The notes beneath the pieces were generated by a model, which saw only the letters and a program-made list of their open reading frames with translations, was not told where the DNA came from and made no database searches. A stretch of 64,000 nt of DNA from Nannobrachium achirus (Eukaryota > Chordata > Actinopteri > Myctophiformes > Myctophidae). This document shows positions 11,615-23,342 of the stretch, in pieces (the first letter of the stretch is position 1; each line of letters starts with the position of its first letter). The position numbers were made by a program, and so were the translations under genes. Where the stretch lies: positions 14,245,515 to 14,309,514 of the forward strand of contig OY997652.1 of NCBI GenBank assembly GCA_963921795.1. The letters run 5' to 3'.

Positions 11615-11690
11615 GCATTCACGCACGCACACACACACACACACGCACAAACATATACACACATACACACTCACACACACCTATGCATGA
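11615..11690 (+). repeat. (CA)n-rich stretch next to znf618 start exon
   Basis: An interrupted CACACA/CGCA tract. On the znf618 transcript it is a GU-rich stretch about 60-120 bases downstream of the start exon's donor. Confidence 0.9.
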
Positions 11691-11737
11691 ATCTGTGTTC
11701 TTCGTCGGGGGGGCAGAACCGAGCAGGGTCAACATAC

Positions 11738-12251
11738 CCTGGGTCTGAGGTCCGCGGCCTCCATCGTTTCCTCCAATGACCACGCAGATCTCAGCGGGGT
11801 TGGTGTGATCCCCGACTTTCCCGTTGCTGGCCACGGGGACCACGGGCGCCACGGGGGACACGGACGACACGGCGGCCTCGGGCTCTTTCTTCAGCGTGAC
11901 CGCCGTCAGCTTGGTGGGGCTGGTGGTCTGAGGTCCGCGGCCTCCATCGTTTCCTCCAATGACCACGCAGATCTCAGCGGGGTTGGTGTGATCCCCGACT
12001 TTCCCGTTGCTGGCCACGGGGACCACGGGCGCCACGGGGGACACGGACGACACAGGAGACACGGCGGCCTCGGGCTCTTTCTTCAGCGTGACCGCCGTCA
12101 GCTTGGGGGGGCTGGTGGTGGCGTCAGTAGCGGCCGTGGCCAAGATGGCTGCTGCCGGGACAGGTGAGGAGGGGCCGTCTCTGGCCCCGCCGCCTCCTCC
12201 TCCTGCATCCACCAGCTCCACCCCAGGACTGGCTGCCTCCGGAGCACTCAT
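11738..12251 (-). CDS. znf618: znf618 start exon, with internal tandem duplication
   Basis: First coding exon, 171 codons plus one base. The ATG at 12251-12249 is chosen because an in-frame TGA lies two codons upstream, and a strong acceptor (pyrimidine-rich tract ending CTCTCCTCTGCAG) opens the exon at 12281. The donor GTATGT starts at 11737. The encoded segment has low complexity: a Gly run (residues 17-22), then Ala/Thr/Ser/Pro/Val-rich sequence. Residues 46-109 and 110-170 are a near-perfect repeat of one unit, each with a SUMO-consensus-like LKKE (56-59 and 120-123) and a hydrophobic ICVVI that resembles a SUMO-interacting motif (94-98 and 155-159). The exon ends with one base of a Gly codon that is completed by the next exon (G|GT). 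I cannot recall the amino-terminal sequence of other ZNF618 proteins well enough to align it; the assignment rests on the phase match, the start context and the position. Confidence 0.75.
11744..12118 (-). repeat. tandem duplication inside znf618 start exon
   Basis: Unit 11744-11926 (183 bases) and unit 11927-12118 (192 bases) are almost identical; the second has nine extra bases (AGGAGACAC). Both lengths are multiples of three, so the reading frame is kept. The near identity points to a recent event or an assembly error. Confidence 0.95.
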
Positions 12252-12339
12252 CACTCAGCAGCCTCCTCTGGGCCAGTGCTACTGCAGAGGAGAGCGGGAT
12301 AAGAAAAAGGAGACATTGAGAGAGAGTAACTAATGTGTA

Positions 12340-12492
12340 GAGTGGCAGATACCTCCCCCTTGGATATGTGTGTGTATTTCTATAAGTGTTTATTTTTTTA
12401 AATTTTATGATTATGTTTGCTTTGTTTTTGTGATTTATATGAAAAATACAATAAAACATAAATGGAAAAAAAAAAAAAAAAAAAAAAAAAAA
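12340..12492 (+). mobile_element. retroposed 3' end with AATAAA and poly(A)
   Basis: ACAATAAAACATAAATGG is followed by a 26-base A run (12467-12492). A polyadenylation signal about 15 bases before the A tract suggests a retroposed transcript end on the plus strand. The parent is unknown. A CAGTGGTTCTCAAAC hAT end follows directly (12495 on), with a (TA)n run near 12540. Confidence 0.6.
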
Positions 12493-12659
12493 GCAGTGGT
12501 TCTCAAACATTTTTCGTGCCAAGGAGGACCCCCAAATTGATATATATATATATATCATGTTACAGTTTTTTTTTAGATTCAGTAAGATTCAGACCAGGAG
12601 CGCTTGTTTCTGGGCACAAGGTGGAGCAAGCGGTGCCTCCTTCGGGGAGCTAGGAATAA

Positions 12660-13037
12660 TTTGACTGAGGTTAGGATAAGGGTTAGTTTTAGGCATAGTT
12701 TTACTGAGGTTAGGGTTTGGATTAGGGTTAGGTTTAGGCATAGTTTTACTGAGGTTAGGATAAGGGTTAGGTTTAGGCATAGTTTTACTGAGGTTAGGGT
12801 TTGGATTAGGGTTAGGTTTAGGCATAGTTTTACTGAGGTTAGGATAAGGGTTAGGTTTAGGCATAGTTTTACAGAGGTTAGGGTTAGGATTAGGGTTAGG
12901 TTTAGGCATAGTTTTACTGAGGTTAGGGTTAGGATTAGGGTTAGGTTTAGGCATAGTTTTACTGAGGTTAGGATAAGGGTTAGGTTTAGGCATAGTTTTA
13001 CAGAGGTTAGAGTTAGGATTAGGGTTAGGTTTAGGCA
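12660..13037 (+). repeat. GGTTAGG-rich minisatellite
   Basis: Nine units starting ACTGAGGTTAGG or ACAGAGGTTAG, alternating between about 39 and 45 bases, each ending TTTAGGCATAGTTTT. The GGTTAGGGTTAGG parts resemble telomere repeat. The long frames on both strands here come only from the period being a multiple of three. Confidence 0.95.
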
Positions 13038-13481
13038 CATTTGGTCCAGCCCATGCCAAAGCGCCAACTCTCGCCCAGCAGTCTGCCTTCACCCAGGCCG
13101 ATGCATGCACGCATCCATGTGCACGCGCCCATGTGCACTCGCCCATGTGCACGACCTTGCTCTTTAGGGCGAGGTGGCTTCTCGCCTTTAGGGCGTCTTA
13201 CTGGTAAGTATATGTGTACTAATGCATATCAAACCAGGGGTGCATGGAAACAGCTTGAGAATGACTGCTTATACTGTTGCATGGTGACAAACTCAACAGA
13301 GAACAGAGAAAAGCTAGAGTGTGAGGAAAGAGGAAAATAATACATAAAAGATTACATTAAATAAACATTGGCTTCATTGTTTATGTTTGACCTTTGCTGT
13401 CAATAAAATGCAGAGTGTCTTGGCACCCAAGTGCTCTAATTTCATAAATATCCAAATTAGCCGACGTTCTATGCAGTACAG
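13038..13481. other. no recognised feature
   Basis: CATGTGCACGCGCCCATG-type short repeats at 13085-13155, then sequence without a gene or a repeat I recognise. Confidence 0.5.
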
Positions 13482-13923
13482 CAGTGGTTCTCAACCTTTT
13501 CAGCCCGCAACCCCCAAAATAAGCATATTTTAACTTTATTTTAACCCCACCCTGACGAGCACTAAGAGTTGAGGCATTACATTTTGTATAACATGGTTCT
13601 ATTGTGAAAATAGCAGATCTACATGCTCACAACGCCTCGTAATGCGAGGCGTTGTGAGCTCTTAGATCGGCTATTTCCACAATTTCTGCCTCTAATATTT
13701 GACAATTTGGCCGATGTTTAATTTGTCAATTCAGAGCTATTAAAAAGTCCTTAGATTGTCACTTTAGAAATGTGTAGATAACCTCTATAGACTTAAACTT
13801 TGTGTTGATTTGTTTACTGTTGAGTGAGAAAACAACGTTGCACATTAAGTTAATCATCTGGGGACCCCCCAAAATATTTGGGGACCCCCCTGGGGGTCCC
13901 GACCCACAGGTTGAGATCCACTG
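13482..13923. mobile_element. hAT-type MITE, CAGTGGTTCTCAACC family, carrying hairpin module
   Basis: A complete 442-bp element with ends CAGTGGTTCTCAACC and GGTTGAGATCCACTG and a perfect 8-bp duplication CAGTACAG (13474-13481 and 13924-13931). The hairpin module at 13604-13680 lies off centre, with arms AATAGCAGATCTACATGCTC and GATCGGCTATT and core ACAACGCCTCG. This is the best example of a module inside a hAT element with intact boundaries. Confidence 0.94.
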
Positions 13924-13931
13924 CAGTACAG

Positions 13932-14447
13932 GACTATAAAGCAGCGAGGCCTTGTCAACAAGAATGTGGTCAAAACGCAACCAGGCAAAACAGAGTAATA
14001 CCAGGATGAGTGATTTTAGTGGAAAGAAGGGAAATTACTCTCCTAATAATAGCAACACTAAACAGCAACAATGAGCCTTTTCATAGGCCCAAACACACCT
14101 TTTCTTGGAAACAAACTGATGAACAAAACACCTCAGTCAGCAAACAGGCACAATAATTAGCTCATGTTGACACTATTCATAAAGTACCATTTTAGATGAT
14201 TATTTCAACAAAGACATGATTGTTTTTTACATGAAGCTCAATGCAGGTGGCTGAACAATACAATGGGTTATGATTAAAATACTAAGTCTAATCAAGAGAA
14301 TGATTATAAGACTGCGTACAAATTAAAATATGTCATTCAGGAGCTAGCTTGTTTTGTTTTCTGTATGCCTACCCTACATGTACTGTACCTGGCTGGCACC
14401 TCCAATCTTACTTTCATTTACATGGTGCATGGTCGCTAATAAATAAG
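13932..14447. other. no recognised feature
   Basis: AT-rich sequence with no gene and no repeat that I recognise. Confidence 0.5.
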
Positions 14448-14455
14448 CTCTTATA

Positions 14456-14877
14456 TACGTAGGGATTACATACTCGATGTATTGAGTACCCGGTAAGCTT
14501 CGGGCTTATCAAGCCTGTTATCGAGCATGTAGCGTCCCATGACATCATGTTTAAACAATCAAGACAAGAGGCGATCAATAAATTATTACAGTACTATTCC
14601 TAATATAAAGCCATTTAACACTTATTGCAGATAATTATGTTTGTTTTAATGATAGGCAAAATATGTTTTAATTTGTTTGTCATCTTCATAGATGGTGATC
14701 AGCCACAAAGTCACAACAACTGGCCAATAATAAAAGATTCTGTTCAGAATTTGTCGTCTCACATCTTTCCACAAAATATTAGAAAACACTCAATAGTGGG
14801 CTCGATAAAAGCCTGGCTCAATAAGCAGGATCGATAAGGTGCTCATTATCAATAAAAATGAACGAGCTCCATCCCTA
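14456..14877. mobile_element. MITE with CTCTTATA duplication
   Basis: A perfect 8-bp direct repeat CTCTTATA (14448-14455 and 14878-14885) encloses a segment with TAGGGAT near the left end and ATCCCTA at the right end, plus inverted CGATAAC/GATAAGG motifs. hAT-like by its duplication length. Confidence 0.7.
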
Positions 14878-14885
14878 CTCTTATA

Positions 14886-16168
14886 GTAACTGCATGATGA
14901 CTGCCTTGTTCTACAGTATAATAATATCGTTGTAGAATGGTGAACATAATACTGTAATTCCCCATGGTTGCAAGGCATCATTTCACACCATGACGGCATA
15001 AGAGTGATAAAATCAATGATTGCATTCCTTCACTGCTGGGGTGATATTTATCATGCAATCATGAATAGTTCAATTAGGTTTAGATGAGCTTGTTGTCAGC
15101 TCTAAGTAAATAGTCCACAAATGAGTTTTTGGTATTCCACCTCCTAAAATGTTTATGACTGTGATTGTTTACCTTGTTGTTTGTTGAGTTAATATCACTC
15201 TAGATAAGGGCATTAATATTCCTTCTTATTATGTTTCGTGTCTTCAGCTATGATTGAGCAAAGGATGCAATTTTTCAACGTGAGATTTCAACTGCAAATA
15301 CTGTATTTAATACAAGTCAGAGACAACTTTCTCTGCAACGACTATGAGCCACTATAGACCGTGCGGCAACCATGGCTGTGGGAAAAGGGTCTATAGGCAT
15401 GATGGCTGATGAAAAATGGAAGGTTGTTATTGGTCAGAGGCTAATGTTCAGTTATGCCTACACAGTTGAGACTATCAAGTGTGACCTCTTCTTCCAAGCC
15501 TTATGCACTGATGATGAGTTATCACTGATAATTCATCCATGTCCAGAAATAACCACCCAAGTGGAAAACAGCGGCACTCCAAAAATAAAGGATCCAAGAC
15601 TCAAGGGCTCAGATAAATACATCTTTTAATCCCGGCTAAAGCACAAAATATATTGCAGATTACTGCAATTTTCCAACCTGAAATGTCAAGTTGTCCAAGA
15701 GTTTCAGATGATGGTGGTGATGATGGTGCCTGATTAAAAAGCACAGCCACTACTAGTACAAATACTACCACCAGAACTATAACTATAAAACTACAACTAA
15801 TCTATCTATCTCTCTGTGTTCACTCCCGTAGCCAACCACAGGCCACAGGCCGTGTATGCCCGTAGCCAATCAGAGAAGGGCAAAGGGTGGCATCATCATA
15901 TCAAGGCATATTAAGGCCGCATACAGCTATCCAGTTTATAAATATAGGCTAAGGACGGGTAAGAATCCCTTAGAGACAGGTGAGGGAGATCTCTTTAGGG
16001 GCAGGTGAGGGAAGGGCTTAAAGCGACAACGCCCTACCCCAAGAGGCTTGGAAGAGGCATGAAACCATGTGACTTCCATAGGGAATTAATTGGATTCGCC
16101 TGAGAATAGTAGCATATCAGCATATTAGCATTATCACCTGTCAGTTTGCAATGAAACATGCCAGTACC
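14886..16168. other. mostly unassigned intergenic or intronic DNA
   Basis: No gene. A pair of CCCGTAGCCAA repeats at 15826-15870 recurs at 38568-38582. A frame at 15372-15629 has no recognisable homology and no splice context. Confidence 0.5.
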
Positions 16169-16665
16169 TAGCTCTGGTCCATAGCGTTAGAAGGAATTCT
16201 CTTGACGCTATGTCAGTGATGATGATCCCTTGTGACCGCAGGAAACGCTATGCACCTCTGTCTCGCCTGTAGTAAAAATTCGAAAATACAGTTTCTCTAC
16301 TCACCAAAACAAAGATGGCTATTGGTAGTTGAAAACCAACTTTCCTTAGTGGGAACTAGCTCCCCACCTCAGAAAAGAAAATATTTCACCGAAGGTGATA
16401 ATCTGGTCAATGGAAATTTCTTTTGACAAGATCTGTAGGGGTGCAGTGGAGTAGCTAAAAGTTCAGGTTAAATATTTTCTTTTCTGGCCAAAAGGAAAGT
16501 AGGTTTTCAACTCCCAAAAGCCGTCTTTGTTTTGGTGAATAGCGAAACTGTATCTTTTATTTTTTTACTAGAGACAAGAGGTGCCCAGCATTTCTTACGG
16601 TCACAAGGGATCATCACTGACATAGTGTTACGGAGAACTCCTTCTAATGCTATGGACCAGAGCTA
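16169..16665. mobile_element. fold-back element with about 230-bp arms
   Basis: The left half, from TAGCTCTGGTCCATAGCGTT, is repeated in inverse orientation to GCTATGGACCAGAGCTA at the right end, and the match continues inward through CACCAAAACAAAGA and TTGAAAAC almost to the middle. No TSD was identified. Confidence 0.85.
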
Positions 16666-16735
16666 GCCAGCACCATAAGATGCATAGGAACAGGTAGTTT
16701 TCCACCCAGGCCAAACAATAAATACTTTGTGTGTT

Positions 16736-16865
16736 TTAAAGGAGTAGTTCACCCCAAAAATTACTTATTTTCTATCATTTGAACACCCCAGGCATGAAGC
16801 CTTGAATTCATGGAGATGTTTTGTTTGTTTTTGTCGCATTCCTGAGACAATAATTTGGTGACCGG
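16736..16865. repeat. left part of TTAA-flanked MITE (AGGAGTAGTTCACC family)
   Basis: TTAAAGGAGTAGTTCACCCC and the following CCTTGAATTCATGGAGA-like sequence match the complete element at 39400-39700. The right half is missing. Confidence 0.7.
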
Positions 16866-16869
16866 ATCA

Positions 16870-17460
16870 GCGGTCAGTAGGAGACTCGGTAGGAGACTCA
16901 ATTGAGTCTAAATTGATGGAGTGCACACCATTCACGAATAGTGGTTTTTATTATTCGAATTATTCGACCTCAAAGTATTCGAGTAGTCGAATATTCGACA
17001 GGACTGGCCAAACTGTCAAATATTAAGTAAGCAAGAGGCAAACATTGTGAAAATAGCAGATCTACATGCTCACAACGCCTCGCGTTCCGAGGCGTTGTGA
17101 GCATGCAGATCTGCTATTTTCACAATATTTATCTGCGGAACCGAGTCACATTAAATGTAATACCTACAATTCCAAGTGCTTGTCAGGGTGGGGGTCCCCA
17201 GTTCAAATATGTTTATTTTGGGGGTCACGGCCTAAAAAGGTTTGAGAAGCCCTGGTATAGAGCATTAACAAATTCATCCACCAGGGGCATTGACAACTCA
17301 TTCTGATGACTTCCTATCTAGCCAAGCTTTATAAACTATATTATGTTTTAAAGAGAAAACAATAAAAAAATAAAACTAAGCAACTATTCGACTTTGGTGA
17401 ACAACGTCGAATAGTGACTTTGATCTTCGAATATTCGAATATTTGGTGAATGCCCTAATG
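16870..17460. repeat. TTCGAATA-type MITE with nested hAT fragment
   Basis: Outer parts have repeated TATTCGAATA motifs (16950-17000 and 17385-17445). Between them is a fragment (about 17006-17258) like the interior and right end of the element at 13482-13923, including the hairpin module at 17044-17126. Confidence 0.7.
17044..17126. repeat. dispersed hairpin module, 39-bp arms
   Basis: Arms from ATTGTGAAAATAGCAGATC to the ACGCCTCG core and back pair over 39 bases with one mismatch. ACATGCTC on the left is matched by GAGCATGC on the right, where most copies have ACAAGCTC and GAGCTTGT. The change is present in both arms. Confidence 0.93.
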
Positions 17461-17706
17461 CAAACTGCACACCTCCTCCAACACCATGCAACGTACTGTC
17501 AAGAAACTCAAGATATGGCATTTCCACCGTAGACGAGGGATTTTGTAATTCCACCAAAAAGTTAATCATCTCTTCGGGGCAGTCTACTGATCATTTCCAC
17601 GAGAGAAAAAAAAAACTAAACAAACAGGCGATCCGTCAAGTTATTCTGCTAACAGACAGACTTAACCTTTCACCTTTTTCAACACAAAAGTTAATAAGGT
17701 CTTCAG

Positions 17707-17733
17707 GGCAGACAGACAGACAGAGAGACAGAC

Positions 17734-17802
<69 letters not shown>

Positions 17803-17803
17803 G
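17707..17803 (+). repeat. (CAGA)n microsatellite
   Basis: About 24 tetranucleotide units, with some GAGA interruptions at the left end. Confidence 0.97.
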
Positions 17804-17903
17804 GGCTTCATTGATCCTGAGGGAAATTCAGTTGCTTAAAGGGCAAGACCACTTTGGTAGAGGTTTGGGTTGTGTGGTTACCTTGCCATGGTGTAAAAAC
17901 AAG

Positions 17904-18259
17904 TAGGGCTGTCACGATTATGACATGTTATACATGACAATTAATTGTCATTTGTCACTCAAATAACTGCGATTAACAATTTAATTCTGTTTTTGTAGTC
18001 ATAACCGGCTAAATATATGAAGAAATGACCGTCATATTTGACAACTTTATACTTAAAGAACAGTGATAGTGGAAATAGCCATCTACAAGCTCACAACGCA
18101 TCGCGGTGCGGTGCGTTGTGAGCTTGTAGATCTGCTATTTCCACTACTTTTTGAAAATGTTTGAACCTATATGAAAATGTTTTCAACATGGAAACGATTA
18201 TGACGATTTCACGATTATAATTGCGATTGGACGATTATGTAATAATTGGGACAGGCCTA
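17904..18259. mobile_element. hAT-type MITE, TAGGGCTGTCAC family, with full hairpin module
   Basis: Begins TAGGGCTGTCACGATTATGA and ends GATTATGTAATAATTGGGAC, then AGGCCTA. It is the sibling of 742-1094. The hairpin at 18068-18145 has arms GTGGAAATAGC...ACAAGCTCACAACGCATCG and the inverse, with one base missing in the left arm. The flanking duplication is not clear (only AACAAG is shared). Confidence 0.8.
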
Positions 18260-18522
18260 ACAAGATGGGCAAGAAATTTAAAATAATTTCTCCATTGGCA
18301 AGAAATGGATCAGTCAGTGGACTAGTATGACTAGTGACTACAGTTATACACAGAGCCACTCACTCGCCACTATTCTTGGGGGTCGTTGCTGTCGGGATTC
18401 TCGGGAAGAAAGCACTTATTTCCATATTATAACTTTTGTGGGGTTTTCTTTCCCCGTAAATTAACGGCTTGATCACACTACAGTGTCACACAAAAGCATC
18501 AAATGTAGCAGATCCACATTCT

Positions 18523-19001
18523 TTTTTTTTTTCCTTTTTCTTATAATTTTTATCCCACGATTTTGCAACCCATTTTCACCCAGTGCCAATTGCCTATGTA
18601 ATCCTGGGCTCTGCTCTCCCTCTGCCGCGCCTGGGGAGACAACGGACTGACCTCATGCTTCCTTCAATGCATGAGTAGTCCAAGTTGTTTCTTTTCACCT
18701 GACAGGGGGGATTTCCCCGGGATGGACGTAGCGCGTGGAAGGAACACGTTATTCCAACCAGTGAGGCATTATTGAGACCAGGATTACTGCATGTTTTTGT
18801 GAGGGTATCAACCCTAGGAGACACGGGGAGAACATGCAAACTCCACACAGAAAGGCCCTATCGCCGACCCCACCTAGGGTGTGGGCGCTGATGAGGTGGA
18901 GGGAGAAACACGCCCCCAGCACCCACAGCGTCCCCCGGCAGGAATCGAACCCAGGACATTCTAGCTGTGAGGCGAAGCGCTAACGAAACCACTGCACCAC
19001 C
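18523..19001 (-). mobile_element. tRNA-derived SINE (V-SINE/DANA-like) with 15-bp TSD
   Basis: Read on the minus strand it starts GGTGGTGCAGTGGTTTCGTT, has B box GGGTTCGATTCC, then the conserved TGTGGAGTTTGCATGTTCTC region typical of DANA/V-SINE-like fish SINEs, and ends in an A-rich tail. A 15-bp duplication GCAGATCCACATTCT lies at 18508-18522 and 19002-19016. Confidence 0.9.
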
Positions 19002-19016
19002 GCAGATCCACATTCT

Positions 19017-19599
19017 AATGACATTCTGTCTATAATCTGAAAAAATAAAACCAAGTGGAACTAAAGGTAGGAGATCCACAAGGTCTGCAACTTTTTCTTT
19101 ATTTGGCCCCTGTGTGACTTTTGTCATGGCAGCGTTTGTGCCAAGTTTGGTGAGGATCGGAGCAACAGTGCACCTTGCAAGTCTCCCACCATCAGTCTAC
19201 CCTCGAGGCAATTTAATACAGGATTGTGACAGGCCTCAACAAACCATTTCTATGTGGGAGAACGTGGGGGGACACTGGGGATATTGTCATACTGAAAACA
19301 GGAAATGGCCTTTCCGTAAACTGTTGCTATAAAACTGCAAACACACAATAGTCTAGAATGTCATTGTAGCTGTGCAATTAAGATTTCACTGGAACAAAGG
19401 GCAATGATTAGAAACACTAATTAGAAAGGGTGAGTGCTGACATTTAGTCATAAATATGTTGACATGCTTTCATAACAAAATATTGTTGTCAATTATTTAA
19501 ACACAGATTTTTCAACAAATATATTAATGCCTATAAATTTCCTTTAGTTTGCTGTCCATTTCAATTTCCAGTTTGAGATTTAAGCCTTAAATGGAAGAA

Positions 19600-19600
<1 letters not shown>
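19017..19600. other. no recognised feature
   Basis: No gene and no repeat that I recognise. Confidence 0.5.
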
Positions 19601-19641
<41 letters not shown>

Positions 19642-19653
19642 GGGGGGGGGGGG
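19601..19653 (+). repeat. (GT)n followed by a G run
   Basis: About 19 GT units run straight into a G run of about 15 bases. Confidence 0.97.
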
Positions 19654-19765
19654 CATGTGTGTTCATGCCAGGAAGGGCAGTTCTTAATGGAAGGGAGATA
19701 TTAATTCAATTGTGTATACATTTGACATTGTATTTGGATCATATTTTATAGGGCGCTGTATAAAG

Positions 19766-19950
19766 CAGTGGTTCTTAAAGTGGGGTCCCCCAGGGCTTGG
19801 CGGTCCACACAGCAGGATGAGGTATACACATGGCATCAAAATCATTTTAATCATGTTAAACCTATATAGTACAACTGTATACAAATCTTGTTATGGCGGT
19901 ACCTGGCACAAAACATTTTCAGATGGGGGTCCGTGGCCAAATACATTCAC
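19766..19950. repeat. hAT-type MITE fragment (CAGTGGTTCT)
   Basis: Begins CAGTGGTTCTTAAAGTGGGG and contains GGGGTCCGTGGCCAAATAC, shared with other CAGTGG elements here. The right end is lost. Confidence 0.6.
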
Positions 19951-20025
19951 ATCTAATAATTAAATAAAGGCTTTGCTCTTGTTGTGTTCACAGTTCACAC
20001 CATAAATAAGAGTGAATCTTGTCAA

Positions 20026-20756
<731 letters not shown>

Positions 20757-21275
20757 CACCACCGTCAACGTCAATGTGTGAGTAAGTCATGATTTGGCTA
20801 GTAGAATAGACAGGCACTTGGTTTGCACATATACACAGCTAGTCTACATGACAGCAGAATGGCGGATGAGAGCACCTCTTTTCCATCCAATGCCAAAATG
20901 ACACATTTTGCTGCAGTACAGGCCAATGTCATTCACAATATAGAGCTACATCTCAAATCTGCGAAGAACGACATCTCCACACCATGCCGTGGAATGTGTT
21001 CATCGCTGGGTGCAAAATGTTTCATATATAGCCTCTGTCAGCATACCGGTAAAATGTCAAACCAAATGAACACTCAAAAATACAAAAGACCTGTACGCAA
21101 CGCATTGAATACAACACCCCTGCCATCTCCCCCATTCAGGAGAGAACAATTACAATTATGAGAAGGATGTATTGATCCTTGAGTTTCCTACGGGACTGAA
21201 ATGCTTGCAGATCAATCGATGGCCAAAAGGTTTTATATTGAGCATATCGCTGGTCTCTCATAAATCACATGAGAG
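20757..21275. other. no recognised feature
   Basis: No gene. A frame at 20823-21161 has no recognisable homology. Confidence 0.5.
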
Positions 21276-21847
21276 CAGTGGTTCTCAAAGTGTGTGTGGG
21301 GGGAGGTTCCAAGGGGTCCCCGGCTTAAATTGTTGATACAGAATCACACTCATAACCACTATGAACCATGCAACCCCAAAATTGGGACCCCCACCCACCC
21401 TGACAAGCATTTGGAATGTACAGTAGGAGCTAAAGGTGGTTGTACACTGCTGCGTTTTTTGGGCCGAATATCGGAGTGAATTTCGGAGCACGCAAATAAA
21501 AAAATCAACCTCACGTTATGTCAATCACGTTTGCACACTGCCACCCGTTTCGCGCACCACTCTGTCCCTTGCTCTCTCTATCACTCTCTCTTCTCCTTGC
21601 CCTGAAAAACGCATTTCGCAACGAAAAACGCAGCAGTGTGCAACCAGCTTAAGGCAGTCTATTTTCACAATTCTTGCCTCTTATATTATTTGACAAATTG
21701 GCCAAAGTTTTACCTTTTTTTTGTTTGTTGGTTACATTTGATGCAGTATAATGGACTTAAAAAACTATTAAAAAAGGTCTTGTCTTAAAGGACCTTAAAT
21801 TGTCACGCCGTCGTCTGGGGTCTCGACCCACAGATTGAGAGGCAGTG
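21276..21847. mobile_element. hAT-type MITE, CAGTGGTTCTCAA family, with nested insert
   Basis: Ends CAGTGGTTCTCAAAG and GATTGAGAGGCAGTG, flanked by CATGAGAG (21268-21275) and CATTAGAG (21848-21855). A nested inverted repeat with ends GTTGTACACTGCTGCGTTTT and AAACGCAGCAGTGTGCAACC lies at about 21438-21650. Confidence 0.8.
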
Positions 21848-22893
21848 CATTAGAGCAGAGCTCAACAAAGCTGTGCAGTAACGTCACATATTGCAACACA
21901 GGAACTGAACCCAGGTCAGTATGGTCATGTGCTAGCAGCACATTCCAGCAAAGTGCTCTTTTTATCTTAAAAAATGACTAGTACTCAATTACTTTAATAC
22001 TAAGACACTCAGGCACATGATGGATCTCTTTGTCGTGTGACCCTTTTTTTGTTTGGAAATGTCTTTCCCAGTTTCCCTCCTTTTTTTTATAATTTGGAGA
22101 AGTGGTTCACAAATTTCAGACCCTCCCTCCCATCTCACAATATTTTCCAAAAGCAAAGATTTGACTTAAAATGTTCGGTTTACTTTTGCTGGGCTGGGGA
22201 CCCCCTGAACGAACTTGTAGATCGACAAACGAAATAGAATGGCGCTAAAGTGTCTCTGCGGTCTCAAGTATGCGCTGGTCGAGTATGTTTCATTGAAATG
22301 AGTGGGCGGGTATTTTCTGTGCCCTCTCCAGATAATATATATCTCAGTGGTCATTAGGCTACATTTAAAAGCACAAGTTGATGAGCCAAAACAAAAAGCC
22401 AATAGAATTAACCCAGAGCTCCATGCCACATCAACCATGAAATGGGGTCATTGTATTCCATCAATTTCATTTTCACCTGAGCTTTGCAGAGATCTGTCAC
22501 AGGTGCCACTGCAGAAAGCTTAACCACTTTCAACCTGGTGTTCCCATTTTGGACGTATTAAAGTACATTTTCAATTTTCAATTTCAACAGAATATGAAGA
22601 AAAAGCTAAAATATCTACAAGCTCCCAAAGCAATTATAGCTATTTGTTGCATAACAAAGTATAGGGGTTAAGTGGTTAACAGTTTAACTTTAGGCAACGT
22701 GTGAATGGGTTTGTGACTGTGTGGATCATGTCCATTTATGAAACCAGTTTTGCAGGAGGCAAGCACATTTACAATAGACTGTTCTGGTCATTATCGGGGG
22801 TTAGCTGTTTTGTTAAATGTCAGCAAATGGATATTATCCACAATGTGCTAGCGAGACTATCTGCACAAAGCTTATTATTTGCCTTGTTTCTGG

Positions 22894-23334
22894 TAGGGAT
22901 GGGACGATATGAAAATGTCATATCACGATTCACGACTATTGAGACAAAAGAAATCGCAATTTTATCGATTTATCACGATAATCAAAATCCATTGTCCCGG
23001 GGTGGAACATTTGCCAAAAAAATAGCCGATCTACAAGCTCAAAACGCGCTGCAATGCGACTTGTTGTGAGCTTGTAGATCGGCTATTTTTGGGCAAAGAC
23101 ATTTGATAGAGAGTGTAAATAAAGACTATCAAATACATATATTATAAGTACATTTTACAAATTATATAGAGGGTTTAAATGGTACCGGATATGCAGCTCG
23201 GCAAAATAAAAGGTGAATTGATCCCAGTGCATGACGGAGCACAATATCACGAAAAATTAAGTCTCCACGATACGATTATCGTGAGTGTTTTTTAATCGCG
23301 ATACACGATAATATTGCGTATCGTCCCATCCCTA
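22894..23334. mobile_element. hAT-type MITE, TAGGGATGGGACGATA family, carrying hairpin module
   Basis: Ends TAGGGATGGGACGATAT and TATCGTCCCATCCCTA, with duplication GTTTCTGG (22886-22893) against GTTGCTGG (23335-23342). The hairpin at 23012-23095 has matched GCCGATC and GATCGGC arms. Confidence 0.9.
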
Positions 23335-23342
23335 GTTGCTGG

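Noticed and set aside
11805-12333. Plus-strand frames opposite the znf618 start exon (HGRHGGHGRH-type repeats)
   Set aside because: Antisense shadows of the GC-rich duplicated exon. Splice sites and zinc-finger continuity support the minus strand.
12579-13167. Three long frames of about 160-190 codons, rich in repeated NLTLILT, NPNPNL or RVRFRHSFTEV
   Set aside because: They arise only because the minisatellite period is a multiple of three, so frames stay open on both strands.
15372-15629. Frame of 85 codons starting MAVGKGSIGMM
   Set aside because: Unique composition but no recognisable domain, no splice-site support and a length expected by chance.
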